From the NCBI RefSeq assembly GCF_000186225.1, contig NC_014933.1, forward strand, positions 3,286,001 to 3,350,000: DNA of 64,000 nucleotides, given 5' to 3'. A program made the position numbers and the translations under genes. The stretch is from Bacteroides helcogenes P 36-108. GTDB taxonomy: Bacteria > Bacteroidota > Bacteroidia > Bacteroidales > Bacteroidaceae. Positions 27,458 to 35,985 of the stretch are shown here, one piece after another. The number at the start of each line of letters is the position of its first letter. Position 1 is the first letter of the stretch. The notes beneath the pieces are model-generated. The model searched no databases, had not been told where the DNA came from, and was given only the letters and a program-made list of their open reading frames with translations.

Positions 27458-28855
27458 ATGGCAAAAGCAACGACTATCGAAACACGCCAATGTGATGTTA
27501 TCGTTATCGGAGCCGGAATCACCGGACTGACAACAGCATTTTATCTTACCCGCAGGCAAAAAAATGTAGAAGTGCTTGAACGGCAGAACCGAATCGGCGG
27601 ACAAATTCAAACTTTTCACGAAGATGGATTTGTCTTTGAAAGCGGTCCGAACACAGGAGTGATATCTTGTCCGGAAGTAGCTGAACTTTTTTCGGATCTT
27701 TCTGGTGACTGTGAGCCTGAAACAGCTTTTGAAGCATCCAAACGGAGGCTTATTTGGAAAGGAGAATGCTTTCATCCACTTCCTTCAGGAATTACAAGTG
27801 CAATTTTCACTCCTCTATTTAGCCTGAAAGACAAATTGCGTATATTGGGAGAACCTTTCCGCCCCAAAGGAGATGATCCCGATGAAACGATAGGTATGTT
27901 GGCAAAACGTCGTTTAGGAAAATCATTTCTTGATTATGCTGTTGACCCTTTCCTATCTGGAGTCTATGCTGGTGACCCGATGAGGCTGGTCACTCGCTTC
28001 GCATTACCCAAGCTCTACCATTTGGAGCAACGTTACGGGAGTTTTGTCAAAGGAGCAATTGCAAAGATAAGAGAACATAAAAACAACCGCGACAAACTGG
28101 CTACCAAACAAGTGTTTTCACCTCGAAACGGATTCAGCCGGCTGATCGAGGCATTAGAACGGCAAATAGGTTCAAGACGGATCACACTTGGAGTTGAAGA
28201 CATCACTATCCTGCCACATCACAATCATTGGAAAGTCCGTTTTACAAACAGTACGGGCAGGATGCAAGAAATACATTGTACCCAAGTGATCACTACGGTA
28301 GGAGCATACGCGTTGCCCGATCTTCTACCCTTCATTGCCCAAGAACAAATGCATAAGATTTGTAATCTGCATTATGCTCCAGTAATACAAGTCAGTGTTG
28401 GATTACATCATACAGGAGGAATACACCATGCAGCTTTCGGTGGTCTGATACCCTCATGCGAAAACAAACCTTTGCTGGGAATCCTCTTTCCTTCTGCATG
28501 TTTCAAAAACCGAGCTCCGGAAGAAGGAGCTTTGTTCTCCTGCTTTATCGGAGGAGTGCGCCACCCTGAATACCTGATGAAAAGTGATGATGAAATCATA
28601 GCATTAGTCACAGATGCATTACATTCCATGCTTCATTACCCCTTGAAAAGCAATCCCGATATGATCCGCATTTTCAGGCACAAAAAAGCAATTCCACAAT
28701 ATGATGCCGGCTGTGGCGAACGCCTGGCCACAATCGAATATTTGCAAAAGCAATATCCCGGGCTGGTTCTGGGAGGTAATATAAGAGACGGAATCGGAAT
28801 AGCTGACCGCATTCGCCAAGCAGTAGCCCTGGCATCCGATTTACAACTTGTTTAA
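27458..28855 (+). CDS. hemG: Protoporphyrinogen oxidase (HemY/PPO type)
   Basis: A 465-residue FAD enzyme that oxidises protoporphyrinogen IX to protoporphyrin IX. Near the N-terminus lie the dinucleotide-binding motif VIGAGITGLTTAFYL (GAGITG at 18-23) and 'VLERQNRIGGQIQT'. The C-terminus has 'GLVLGGNIRDGIGIADRIRQ', the usual FAD-binding end of this family. It belongs to the flavin amine-oxidase-like PPO group (called HemG or HemY in different genomes), not the small flavodoxin-like HemG of E. coli. It starts 13 bp after hemN. How the electrons are disposed of anaerobically is not evident from the window. Confidence 0.9.
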   Translation: MAKATTIETRQCDVIVIGAGITGLTTAFYLTRRQKNVEVLERQNRIGGQIQTFHEDGFVFESGPNTGVISCPEVAELFSDLSGDCEPETAFEASKRRLIWKGECFHPLPSGITSAIFTPLFSLKDKLRILGEPFRPKGDDPDETIGMLAKRRLGKSFLDYAVDPFLSGVYAGDPMRLVTRFALPKLYHLEQRYGSFVKGAIAKIREHKNNRDKLATKQVFSPRNGFSRLIEALERQIGSRRITLGVEDITILPHHNHWKVRFTNSTGRMQEIHCTQVITTVGAYALPDLLPFIAQEQMHKICNLHYAPVIQVSVGLHHTGGIHHAAFGGLIPSCENKPLLGILFPSACFKNRAPEEGALFSCFIGGVRHPEYLMKSDDEIIALVTDALHSMLHYPLKSNPDMIRIFRHKKAIPQYDAGCGERLATIEYLQKQYPGLVLGGNIRDGIGIADRIRQAVALASDLQLV

Positions 28856-28865
28856 GATCAAAATA

Positions 28866-29684
28866 ATGCAAAATCAAATTCCAATTTTAATAACCGCCCC
28901 CGAAGGATATGCACAGCGCTTCAGAGAAGCCTTGCTATCCGTATCGAACTCTTCGGGAAAGCTTTTCAAGCCAACTTGCATCCCCATGATTGAAACGGTG
29001 GTCGCATATGAATCTCCCACCTTCAAGGCATTTATGGAAATAATTGGCTCCTTTGACTACATTGTCTTTTCCAGCCGCAAAGCCATTGAGGCCGTAGCTG
29101 CATACCATACTGTTGCAAATAGAAAATTACCGGAGAAGATGAAATGCTGTGCTATAGGTAAAGACAATGAATTTTTGGAAGAATGCTTAGGAATACATCC
29201 TTCTTTTATTCCGGACGAACCAAGTCCGGCAGGTATTGTACGTAAATTTTCGAAGATAGCCGGCATAGAAGGGAAGCGGGTTGCCGTACTCGCTCCTTTA
29301 GTGACAGGTATGGAGGAACCGGACACTGTACCTCTATTTATGAAGGCATTACACGACATTGGGATGGTTGCAGATCGGATACCGGCATACATCACCCGTG
29401 CAACAATCCATTCGAAGCAGAAACAAATCCATCAACTTATCTTGTCAAGGCACTTCCGGTGTATCGCCTTCAGCAGTGGAGCAGAAATCAAAGCATTGCT
29501 CGAAAGTCTTTCTCCGGAAGAATCGATAACCGATTTCTTTTTCGGAATCGACATTGCCTGTTTCGGACCTTATACAGCGGACTATGCCCGCAAACAGGGA
29601 CTTCCTGTTTGTCTGACAGCAAAAGATTTCAGTTCTTTCCACGGATTCGCACTTATATTGGAAGATTTCTACACTTCTTTATAA
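28866..29684 (+). CDS. hemD: Uroporphyrinogen-III synthase (HemD)-like protein
   Basis: A 272-residue protein of the HemD family, which cyclises hydroxymethylbilane to uroporphyrinogen III. The fold is suggested by 'YIVFSSRKAIEAV' (the typical VFTS..AV pattern), 'VAVLAPL', 'IPAYITR' (Y-x-T motif) and 'CIAFSSGAEIKALLESL', with 'FGPYTADYARKQGL' near the end. Sequence conservation in HemD is low, so the exact role is uncertain. Finding it without HemB or HemC beside it, but with HemN and PPO, is notable. The start is the ATG at 28866, 10 bp after hemG, not the TTG inside hemG. Confidence 0.7.
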   Translation: MQNQIPILITAPEGYAQRFREALLSVSNSSGKLFKPTCIPMIETVVAYESPTFKAFMEIIGSFDYIVFSSRKAIEAVAAYHTVANRKLPEKMKCCAIGKDNEFLEECLGIHPSFIPDEPSPAGIVRKFSKIAGIEGKRVAVLAPLVTGMEEPDTVPLFMKALHDIGMVADRIPAYITRATIHSKQKQIHQLILSRHFRCIAFSSGAEIKALLESLSPEESITDFFFGIDIACFGPYTADYARKQGLPVCLTAKDFSSFHGFALILEDFYTSL

Positions 29685-29701
29685 ATAGATTGGAGAACCT
29701 C

Positions 29702-29731
29702 TGTCAATCTGACATAAAAGTGCTACCTTTG
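29702..29731 (+). promoter_or_regulatory. grpE-dnaJ promoter with TGTCA dyad
   Basis: A -7 box TACCTTTG lies at 29724-29731. Upstream, over the -33 region, TGTCA-ATC-TGACA (29702-29714) forms a perfect dyad. It is not the CIRCE element of HrcA. It could bind another heat-shock regulator or be a sigma-specific element. The leader to the ATG at 29850 is about 110 nt. Confidence 0.45.
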
Positions 29732-29849
29732 CACCGTTTTTAGCAAGAGCATCCATTTTGGCAAAGTTTTTGTTAGGGCATTCATATTAACTTAAATCCT
29801 TATAGCAGTGAAAAAGAAATCATTTTACAAGAAAAATAAGCATAACGAT

Positions 29850-30437
29850 ATGAATCCGAAAGAAAAAGAAATCAACGAAGAAGAATTGGAAGTTCAGGCT
29901 GCTCAAAATGAGTGTGATGAAGAAACAACCGAAAAAGAGACTGCACAAGAAAATGAAACTCCTCTGACGGAAGAAGAAAAACTCACGCAGGAGTTAGAAA
30001 AAGCCAACGAACAGATCGAAGAACAGAAAGACAAATACTTGCGTCTGTCCGCCGAATTTGATAATTACCGTAAACGCACCATGAAGGAAAAGGCTGAACT
30101 AATCCTGAATGGTGGTGAAAAAAGTATCAGTAGCATCCTTCCCATCGTAGACGATTTCGAACGTGCTATCAAGAATATGGAAACAGCGACTGATGTGGTT
30201 GCTGTCAAGGAGGGAGTAGAGCTCATCTACAACAAATTCATGTCTGTATTGGGACAAAACGGCGTAAAAGTAATTGAAACAAAAGAAAAACCGCTTGACA
30301 CGGACTATCACGATGCCATTGCCGTAATTCCAGCACCAACTGAAGAATTGAAAGGCAAAATACTGGACTGCGTGCAAACCGGTTACATGCTAAACGATAA
30401 AGTAATCCGCCATGCCAAAGTGGTAGTCGGAGAATAA
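29850..30437 (+). CDS. grpE: Nucleotide exchange factor GrpE
   Basis: A 195-residue co-chaperone that releases ADP from DnaK. It has an acidic, glutamate-rich N-terminus (about 5-50), a long coiled coil (about 50-95), and the GrpE head domain with 'RLSAEFDNYRKRTMKEK', 'ILPIVDDFERAI' and the C-terminal 'GYMLNDKVIRHAKVVV'. The length is normal for the family. The start is the ATG at 29850. A GTG at 29808 would add a 14-residue lysine-rich tail and is less likely. It precedes dnaJ by 11 bp. The dnaK gene is not in the window. Confidence 0.95.
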   Translation: MNPKEKEINEEELEVQAAQNECDEETTEKETAQENETPLTEEEKLTQELEKANEQIEEQKDKYLRLSAEFDNYRKRTMKEKAELILNGGEKSISSILPIVDDFERAIKNMETATDVVAVKEGVELIYNKFMSVLGQNGVKVIETKEKPLDTDYHDAIAVIPAPTEELKGKILDCVQTGYMLNDKVIRHAKVVVGE

Positions 30438-30448
30438 CATAAAACAGT

Positions 30449-31630
30449 ATGGAAAAAAGAGATTACTACGAAGTATTGGAAGTCGAAAAGACTGCAACGG
30501 TAGAAGAAATAAAGAAAGCTTATCGCAAAAAAGCCATCCAATACCATCCGGACAAAAATCCGGGCGACAAAACGGCTGAAGAAAAATTCAAGGAAGCGGC
30601 AGAAGCATATGATGTGCTAAGCAATCCGGACAAGCGTGCCCGATACGACCAATTCGGCCATGCCGGACTTGGTGGTGCTGCTGGCAACGGAGGCCCGTTC
30701 GGTGGCTTTAGCGGCGGTATGTCCATGGATGATATATTCTCTATGTTTGGTGATATATTTGGCGGACATAGCGGTGGCGGATTCGGCGGAGGCTTTAGCG
30801 GTTTTAGTGGATTTGGCGGTGGCGCACAACAGCAGCGACGCTATCGTGGCTCGGATTTACGTGTCAAAGTAAAACTTAGCTTGAAAGAGATTTCTACCGG
30901 TGTAGAAAAGAAATTCAAACTGAAAAAGTATGTCCCCTGCACCCACTGTCATGGAACCGGAGCCGAAGGAGACGGAGGTTCAGAAACGTGTCCAACCTGC
31001 AAAGGCAACGGTACGGTGATCCGTAACCAACAGACCATTCTCGGAACCATGCAGACACGTACCACTTGCCCTACTTGCAACGGTGAAGGTAAAATCATCA
31101 AAAATAAGTGCAAGGAATGTGCCGGCGAAGGTATTGTATATGGAGAAGAAGTCGTAACTGTAAAAATACCCAAAGGTGTCGCCGAAGGTATGCAACTCTC
31201 CATGGGAGGGAAAGGTAATGCCGGAAAACACAACGGCGTGCCGGGAGACTTGTTGATTCTTGTGGAGGAAGAACAGAATCCGAACCTGATACGCGATGAA
31301 AATGACCTGATTTATAACCTACTCCTAAGTTTCCCCACAGCCGCATTGGGCGGTGCGGTAGAAATACCTACCATCGACGGCAAGGTAAAAGTGAAAATAG
31401 AATCGGGCACGCAACCTGGTAAAGTCCTCCGCCTGCGCGGCAAAGGTCTGCCCAGTGTGAATGGTTACGGAACTGGAGATTTACTGGTAAATGTCAGTGT
31501 ATATGTGCCCGAAACTCTAAATAAGGACGAAAAGAAAACTCTGGAAGAAATGGAAGCATCAGACAACTTCCAACCAAACACATCAATCAAAGAAAAAATA
31601 TTCAAGAAGTTCAAGAGTCTTTTTGAATAA
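30449..31630 (+). CDS. dnaJ: Chaperone DnaJ
   Basis: A 393-residue class I J-protein that stimulates DnaK ATPase. The J domain has the HPD motif ([10 protein letters not shown], about 33-42). A Gly/Phe-rich region spans about 75-130. The four zinc-binding CxxCxGxG repeats are [24 protein letters not shown] and CKECAGEG (about 165-225). The C-terminal substrate-binding domain has '[10 protein letters not shown]'. All expected motifs are intact. It is co-transcribed with grpE and followed by a strong hairpin at 31682. Confidence 0.97.
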   Translation: MEKRDYYEVLEVEKTATVEEIKKAYRKKAIQYHPDKNPGDKTAEEKFKEAAEAYDVLSNPDKRARYDQFGHAGLGGAAGNGGPFGGFSGGMSMDDIFSMFGDIFGGHSGGGFGGGFSGFSGFGGGAQQQRRYRGSDLRVKVKLSLKEISTGVEKKFKLKKYVPCTHCHGTGAEGDGGSETCPTCKGNGTVIRNQQTILGTMQTRTTCPTCNGEGKIIKNKCKECAGEGIVYGEEVVTVKIPKGVAEGMQLSMGGKGNAGKHNGVPGDLLILVEEEQNPNLIRDENDLIYNLLLSFPTAALGGAVEIPTIDGKVKVKIESGTQPGKVLRLRGKGLPSVNGYGTGDLLVNVSVYVPETLNKDEKKTLEEMEASDNFQPNTSIKEKIFKKFKSLFE

Positions 31631-31681
31631 CTGCTGACATACTACCAGCATTCATTTTTAATAAATAAAAAATAAATTCTT

Positions 31682-31729
31682 TTCGGCAGTGTAAGTTGTG
31701 GAGAAACTCCATCTACTTACACTGCCGAA
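31682..31729 (+). terminator. Long hairpin after dnaJ
   Basis: A perfect 15-bp stem (31682-31696 with 31715-31729, arm TTCGGCAGTGTAAGT) has an inner hairpin TGGAG-AAA-CTCCA in its loop and is followed by TATTTTACAT. It probably terminates grpE-dnaJ. The T-run is short, so it may also stabilise the mRNA end. Confidence 0.75.
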
Positions 31730-31768
31730 TATTTTACATAGTGATTCAATTATGTTCACTACATAAGA

Positions 31769-31800
31769 TTTGTATATCTAAAAGAAATACAATATCTTTG
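31769..31800 (+). promoter_or_regulatory. Promoter of the transglutaminase-NVEALA-propeller unit
   Basis: TTTG (31769-31772) and TATCTTTG (31793-31800) lie 20 bp apart. This is a textbook Bacteroides promoter, 21 bp before the ATG at 31822. Confidence 0.75.
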
Positions 31801-31821
31801 GAAAAATTAAATCTACATTCT

Positions 31822-33249
31822 ATGCTAAAAATCCTTTTCAACTTGATTATAGGAATTTGCATAATCTTACTTTTCTATGTACTATACAAAAAGGAGGATT
31901 TAACAACTATCAATTTAGAGATAGCTGGAAAAAATAGTATAGAATTGCAAAAGGTGATAGACTACTATAAATCAAATCAAGAACAAGAGAAATTAGATTG
32001 CGCATATTTTCTCATTCAAAACATGTACGGAAAAGTAAGTGTGGAATATTCTTTTCTTGACAGTACAGGGAATATAATGTTACTTGATACTTGCTCTGCA
32101 CTGAAGAATCCCCAAGCTATAAAAACAATCATCGGCAAAGGAAATTTTATCAATCGTAGTATCAAAAGCGATCTGGAACATATAACGGCTGATTTCCTTA
32201 TAGAGAATATAGAACTTGCCTTTGAAGTCAGAAAGAAATATTCTTGGTGCAAACATCTTACTAAGAAGGAATTTTATTCTACAATACTCCCATACAGAGT
32301 AAAAAATGAACCTTTAAGTAATTGGAGAAGGTTCTATTATTATAAGTTCAAAGATATTGCAGATTCTTTAGAACGCAATCATGCTAAAATGGAAGATATC
32401 GTTTTCTATTTTAACAAATATCATGGAAAGAAATATATCAGCAATGCAGACTATCTTCTTGGTGAACAGACCTATCAAATAGTGGAAAACATGGGAGGTG
32501 GAACTTGTGACCATCTGGCTTTGAATGCAGCATTGCTATTTCGTGCAATAGGAATTCCACTAAACTTGGATGTCATACCTTATCATGGAAAAGTTAATGG
32601 AGGACATGCCTATAACAGTTTCACAAATGAAGAAAAAAAATTCATCTATTTTTCTCCTTATGAGCGTGAGCCGGAACGCAAACTATGGATTGCACCAATA
32701 GTCTATAGAATTCGGTTTAAGGAGCCTGTTAGAGAGAACGTCACGCAATATTATTACAAAACCACCTGTATTGATTTACCGGAGAAAAATTTATGCTTGG
32801 CTACATTCAACAGAGGAAAATTCAAGAAAGTAATGAATGCCGAAACTGATGCCGGTACAAGTGTATTCAAGAATGTAGCATGTGAACTTCTTTATTTTCC
32901 CATGAGAGAAAGAAACGACTCTTTAATAGCATCAAGCACACCTCCCTTTATTGTGAATAAAGAAGGGAAAATCTTGTATATAACATCATCCCCTGAAGAA
33001 ATTATATCTTCTCCCATCATAAAGTTGTATGACGCAAAGAGGATCCTTCCACTTAGGAATGAACCCTATGTACTATTGGGATGGGATCAAGGATGGAAAG
33101 AAATCTCAGAAAAGAATCCTTGTGACTCTACTTCTATAGATTTCGGTTTTATCCCCAATTACGGTCTGTTTTTGGTATGCGGTAACAACCGAATGGAAAA
33201 GATGCAACGCCCGTTTATCATTAATGAATATCTGCAAGAGTGCTATTAA
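31822..33249 (+). CDS. Membrane-anchored transglutaminase-like protein
   Basis: A 475-residue protein with an N-terminal hydrophobic helix (residues 3-22) and a transglutaminase-like core: 'GGGTCDHLALNAALLFRAIG' places the candidate nucleophile Cys229, and 'GGHAYNSF' gives His262. The third member, usually Asp, is not obvious ('FIYFSPYERE' follows). Members may be proteases, peptide ligases or inactive binders. It shares a promoter and strand with a short Cys-rich peptide gene (31 bp downstream) and a propeller lipoprotein. A start 42 codons upstream lies inside the terminator hairpin and is rejected. The candidate substrate is the neighbouring peptide (inference). Confidence 0.7.
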   Translation: MLKILFNLIIGICIILLFYVLYKKEDLTTINLEIAGKNSIELQKVIDYYKSNQEQEKLDCAYFLIQNMYGKVSVEYSFLDSTGNIMLLDTCSALKNPQAIKTIIGKGNFINRSIKSDLEHITADFLIENIELAFEVRKKYSWCKHLTKKEFYSTILPYRVKNEPLSNWRRFYYYKFKDIADSLERNHAKMEDIVFYFNKYHGKKYISNADYLLGEQTYQIVENMGGGTCDHLALNAALLFRAIGIPLNLDVIPYHGKVNGGHAYNSFTNEEKKFIYFSPYEREPERKLWIAPIVYRIRFKEPVRENVTQYYYKTTCIDLPEKNLCLATFNRGKFKKVMNAETDAGTSVFKNVACELLYFPMRERNDSLIASSTPPFIVNKEGKILYITSSPEEIISSPIIKLYDAKRILPLRNEPYVLLGWDQGWKEISEKNPCDSTSIDFGFIPNYGLFLVCGNNRMEKMQRPFIINEYLQECY

Positions 33250-33280
33250 ACCAAATATTAATCCTTTAAATTTAATGATT

Positions 33281-33607
33281 ATGAAAAAGAAAATTACGAT
33301 CTGTATTACTCTTGCTGTCATAACAGCATTAGTTGCTTACCAGAAGCTGGAAAAAAAAGCAGTTCTAAGTGATATTGTCCTTCAAAATATTGAAGCATTA
33401 GCTCAATATGAAAATAGCAGCGATTGCGCAGAATGGGCAATTAAAAATTGTTATGAGGTATTCAGCCTTGAATATGGAGATAATTATTATGCTTCATGTG
33501 CCCCCACAACAATGGGAGGTATAGCTGAATGTGGTGCTATAGAAGCTCACAAACCTGCCGGGATGTCAAAGGTAAACTCTTGCCTTCAATGCATTAGAGA
33601 ACATTAA
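33281..33607 (+). CDS. NVEALA-type secreted peptide, six cysteines
   Basis: A 108-residue peptide. The N-terminus is a hydrophobic leader (MKKKITICITLAVITALVAY) followed by 'LSDIVLQNIEALAQ' at about 29-42, matching the NVEALA leader motif of small Bacteroides peptides. The remaining 66 residues carry six cysteines (49, 57, 73, 84, 101, 104), the last two as CxxC. That suggests disulfides, metal binding or post-translational modification. Function is not known for the family. It stands between a transglutaminase-like protein and a propeller lipoprotein, an association typical of NVEALA loci. The ATG at 33281 is chosen over starts upstream. Confidence 0.75.
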   Translation: MKKKITICITLAVITALVAYQKLEKKAVLSDIVLQNIEALAQYENSSDCAEWAIKNCYEVFSLEYGDNYYASCAPTTMGGIAECGAIEAHKPAGMSKVNSCLQCIREH

Positions 33608-33619
33608 GCACTTGCAATC

Positions 33620-34651
33620 ATGAACAAGAAAATACTAATTCTACTACTCGGCATGGTGTCTTTGGCATCATGCCGCCATGCGTCAAAGTCTTCAGACTTT
33701 ATAACCGTGTTGGCAACCGATACCCCGTCTGTCATAAATCTGCCGCATGACACTCTTCCCATTGACCGGATGCTTCCGACCGATATGGTTGCAATTGACA
33801 CCTTCTTACTCCTCATGCAACATCATGAAGAGAAGATCATCAAAGTATTCAGTACCAATACATGCAAGTTCTTGGGAGAATTCCTGCGAAAAGGAGGAGG
33901 ACCGAATGAAGTGGTCACCTTCGGGCGAATCAGCCAGTGGTTCATGGAAGACGGTGAGCCTAAAATCGTTATTCAGTCCTACCCTAACTATTTGGCTGTA
34001 TTGAATATACAAAAGTCTCTTGAAGCCAAAGAAACGGTTTATGACCGCAAATACACATTCGAGACAGAGCAAGGGAAACATTTGTTCATAGCCTCCAACA
34101 GTGTCTATGAATACAATCAATCGGAGTTGATGATGACCAAGGATCCTATCAGGTCAGGCATCAAAGACAACAGTAACGACTTTTGGGAATTTTATGATTA
34201 TGGCAAGGACAAAGTCAATCGTAAGATTGTTTACGAAAACTTCACCGGTCTGATAGATCCTTTCTCCAAGTCATCGAACAGGCTCTTGAAACCGGACCGT
34301 AAAAAAGTAGCGTTACTGTATTCCATGGTCAATCTTATAAGCATTGTCGATATTGAAAAAGCCCAAATCAAGCAGATATATCCCGAAGGAAGGAAGTTCG
34401 ACATACAAGATGAATTGAAAAGAGATAATCGCAGTTCTTGCCTCGACGAAGGAGAATGCACCGACCAATATATATTTGCGTTATCCTCCAACTCTCAAAT
34501 AGATATCTATAACTGGGACGGAAGGTATGTTTATAAGGCCGACCTCGGTGACAAGATCCGAATGTTCTCTGTTGACAATAACCAGAAATTTCTCTATGCC
34601 GTAAACAGCGATGATGCCATTATCAGATATGACCTGTCAGCACTGAAATAA
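33620..34651 (+). CDS. 6-bladed beta-propeller (TolB-like) lipoprotein
   Basis: A 343-residue lipoprotein (lipobox LASC at residues 15-18). The sequence follows the TolB-like propeller pattern common beside NVEALA peptides in Bacteroides: repeated blocks such as 'TFLLLMQHHEEKIIKVFSTN', 'FLRKGGGPNEVVTFGRISQW' and 'ALSSNSQIDIYNWDGRYVYK', ending in 'DDAIIRYDLSALK'. The function is unknown. A role in recognising, exporting or presenting the small peptide encoded 12 bp upstream is plausible but unproven. Confidence 0.8.
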   Translation: MNKKILILLLGMVSLASCRHASKSSDFITVLATDTPSVINLPHDTLPIDRMLPTDMVAIDTFLLLMQHHEEKIIKVFSTNTCKFLGEFLRKGGGPNEVVTFGRISQWFMEDGEPKIVIQSYPNYLAVLNIQKSLEAKETVYDRKYTFETEQGKHLFIASNSVYEYNQSELMMTKDPIRSGIKDNSNDFWEFYDYGKDKVNRKIVYENFTGLIDPFSKSSNRLLKPDRKKVALLYSMVNLISIVDIEKAQIKQIYPEGRKFDIQDELKRDNRSSCLDEGECTDQYIFALSSNSQIDIYNWDGRYVYKADLGDKIRMFSVDNNQKFLYAVNSDDAIIRYDLSALK

Positions 34652-34683
34652 AAAGGAGAAAACACTTTTAAAAGCGCCACAAA

Positions 34684-34827
34684 AGAGGGGGTCAAAACAA
34701 AGACTCACTTACTATTTGTCCTTTTTAAGATTACGCGAATTTCACGGAAAAAGAATAAAAAAAATCTGTGAAATCCGCGTTATTCCGTGCCTAAAAGAAA
34801 TCATCAAGCGTATTTTGACACCCTTCT
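34684..34827. repeat. MITE-like palindromic repeat, copy 2 (inverted)
   Basis: This about 144-bp element is the inverted counterpart of 6561-6711, roughly 75% alike by eye. The ends carry TCAAAAC (left) and TTTTGACACCC (right). The inside has the long imperfect palindrome with CGCGAATTTCACGG and its complement around an A-rich centre. It lies between the propeller gene and the convergent envelope gene at 34869, filling most of that gap. The short open frame across it is a shadow. Confidence 0.65.
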
Positions 34828-34868
34828 AAAAAAATCAGTCAAATTAAAGGCCAGATATCATAGAATTC

Positions 34869-35471
34869 TTAAAAACGCACTCTTATCCCTGCCTGCACAA
34901 CCCCTTGATTGCCATATCCCAGTTCCAGAAAGCCACAGAAATCCTTTCCTATCTCCAATGCCACAGGAGAAACCTGATAAGCAAAGCCAGTTGCATTATC
35001 CGAAAAGAGTTCTTGCTCATCGGGCATCACAGATGAAGTATAATCTACAATTCCCGTCATTTTCTCTCTTACAAAGGAAACCCCGACAGCAGCCTTAGAA
35101 TAGATACGAAACTTTGCGCCATTGATCCAATAATATTTTCCCCCAAGCATTACAGTAAAATAATCATCCTTATATTTAGCGATGTTGTCTGCGTCAGTTT
35201 CATCCATTGCATCACATTGAGCATGTTCGTAACCAAAATCCACACCGACAGCCCAATGAGAATTCAACCTGTACATATATTCCATATTAACAGCTCCAGT
35301 ATAAGAAGCATTATCCGTCTTCAGCCAATGGAAATCAAAAGCATCTCCCAATGAAGAGTTTACGCTTCTACTTGTAGCAACACCGTAGCTTACAGAAAAT
35401 TCGCTTTTCTTTTGCGCATTGGCAATGCCTACAGCAACCAACAAAAGTGCCACCATCATTATTCGTTTCAT
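34869..35471 (-). CDS. Outer-membrane beta-barrel protein (OmpA-like barrel)
   Basis: A 200-residue exported protein with signal peptide MKRIMMVALLLVAVGIANAQ. Alternating hydrophobic strands such as 'FSVSYGVATSRSVN', 'HWAVGVDFGYEHAQ' and 'FTVMLGGKYYWI' end with 'GYGNQGVVQAGIRVRF' and a C-terminal phenylalanine, the mark of an outer-membrane barrel. It belongs to the small porin-like 'OMP_b-brl' group. The substrate or function is unknown. A lipoprotein gene precedes it by 12 bp on the same strand, so the two form a bicistronic unit. Confidence 0.8.
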   Translation of the reverse strand: MKRIMMVALLLVAVGIANAQKKSEFSVSYGVATSRSVNSSLGDAFDFHWLKTDNASYTGAVNMEYMYRLNSHWAVGVDFGYEHAQCDAMDETDADNIAKYKDDYFTVMLGGKYYWINGAKFRIYSKAAVGVSFVREKMTGIVDYTSSVMPDEQELFSDNATGFAYQVSPVALEIGKDFCGFLELGYGNQGVVQAGIRVRF

Positions 35472-35483
35472 AATTATCCTCTT

Positions 35484-35888
35484 TTAGTTCTTTTTTACTT
35501 TAGATATAACCTTTATCAATCTTGCTCTCGGAACATTTTCATTATCGTCATAATAAGTTTCTCCAAGAGTCAGAACATGGATATCAGCAACAGACAGTTC
35601 GTATTCATACCCCACTTCATAGGTAAAGCCGCTGATGGATGTCGGCGTCCAGCACAATTCCTTATTACCATACTTTTCGGGAACTTTCACCACCATACAG
35701 TCATAAACTGAATTTTCAGTATCCGATATCGGAATTTCCACTTGCCTCAACTCAGAAGCAACAATAATAGTATAAGGCTGCCCCAATACTGTTTTTGAAT
35801 CAGAATCATTATTTTCTGAACAAGAGGTTAAAGCTACCATATACATACAGAAGATGGTACTCAAGAAGAAAAAGAATAGCTTTTTCAT
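35484..35888 (-). CDS. DUF4377-like lipoprotein
   Basis: A 134-residue lipoprotein with a hydrophobic leader ending in the lipobox-like TSC (residue 23). The core has the pattern 'QVEIPISD..NSVYDCMVVK' and 'W.PTSISGFTYEVGYEYELSV', which fits the DUF4377 family of small secreted domains, often found in META/heat-shock-like envelope proteins. Function is unknown. It is translated 12 bp before the outer-membrane barrel protein at 34869-35471. A weak -7-like TATATTTA is seen on the minus strand near 35936. The DUF assignment is by memory of the pattern and is uncertain. Confidence 0.55.
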   Translation of the reverse strand: MKKLFFFFLSTIFCMYMVALTSCSENNDSDSKTVLGQPYTIIVASELRQVEIPISDTENSVYDCMVVKVPEKYGNKELCWTPTSISGFTYEVGYEYELSVADIHVLTLGETYYDDNENVPRARLIKVISKVKKN

Positions 35889-35985
35889 AAATATTATCTT
35901 TTAAAGTTTCTAAAACAATGCTTAAACTATTTGGTAAATATACATTTTATTTTGACAAAGGGCTGTTCCGGTTTAACATAAACGA

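Noticed and set aside
34787..35098. 103-codon plus-strand open frame starting in the MITE-like repeat
   Set aside because: It starts inside the non-coding repeat and runs antisense into the outer-membrane barrel gene.
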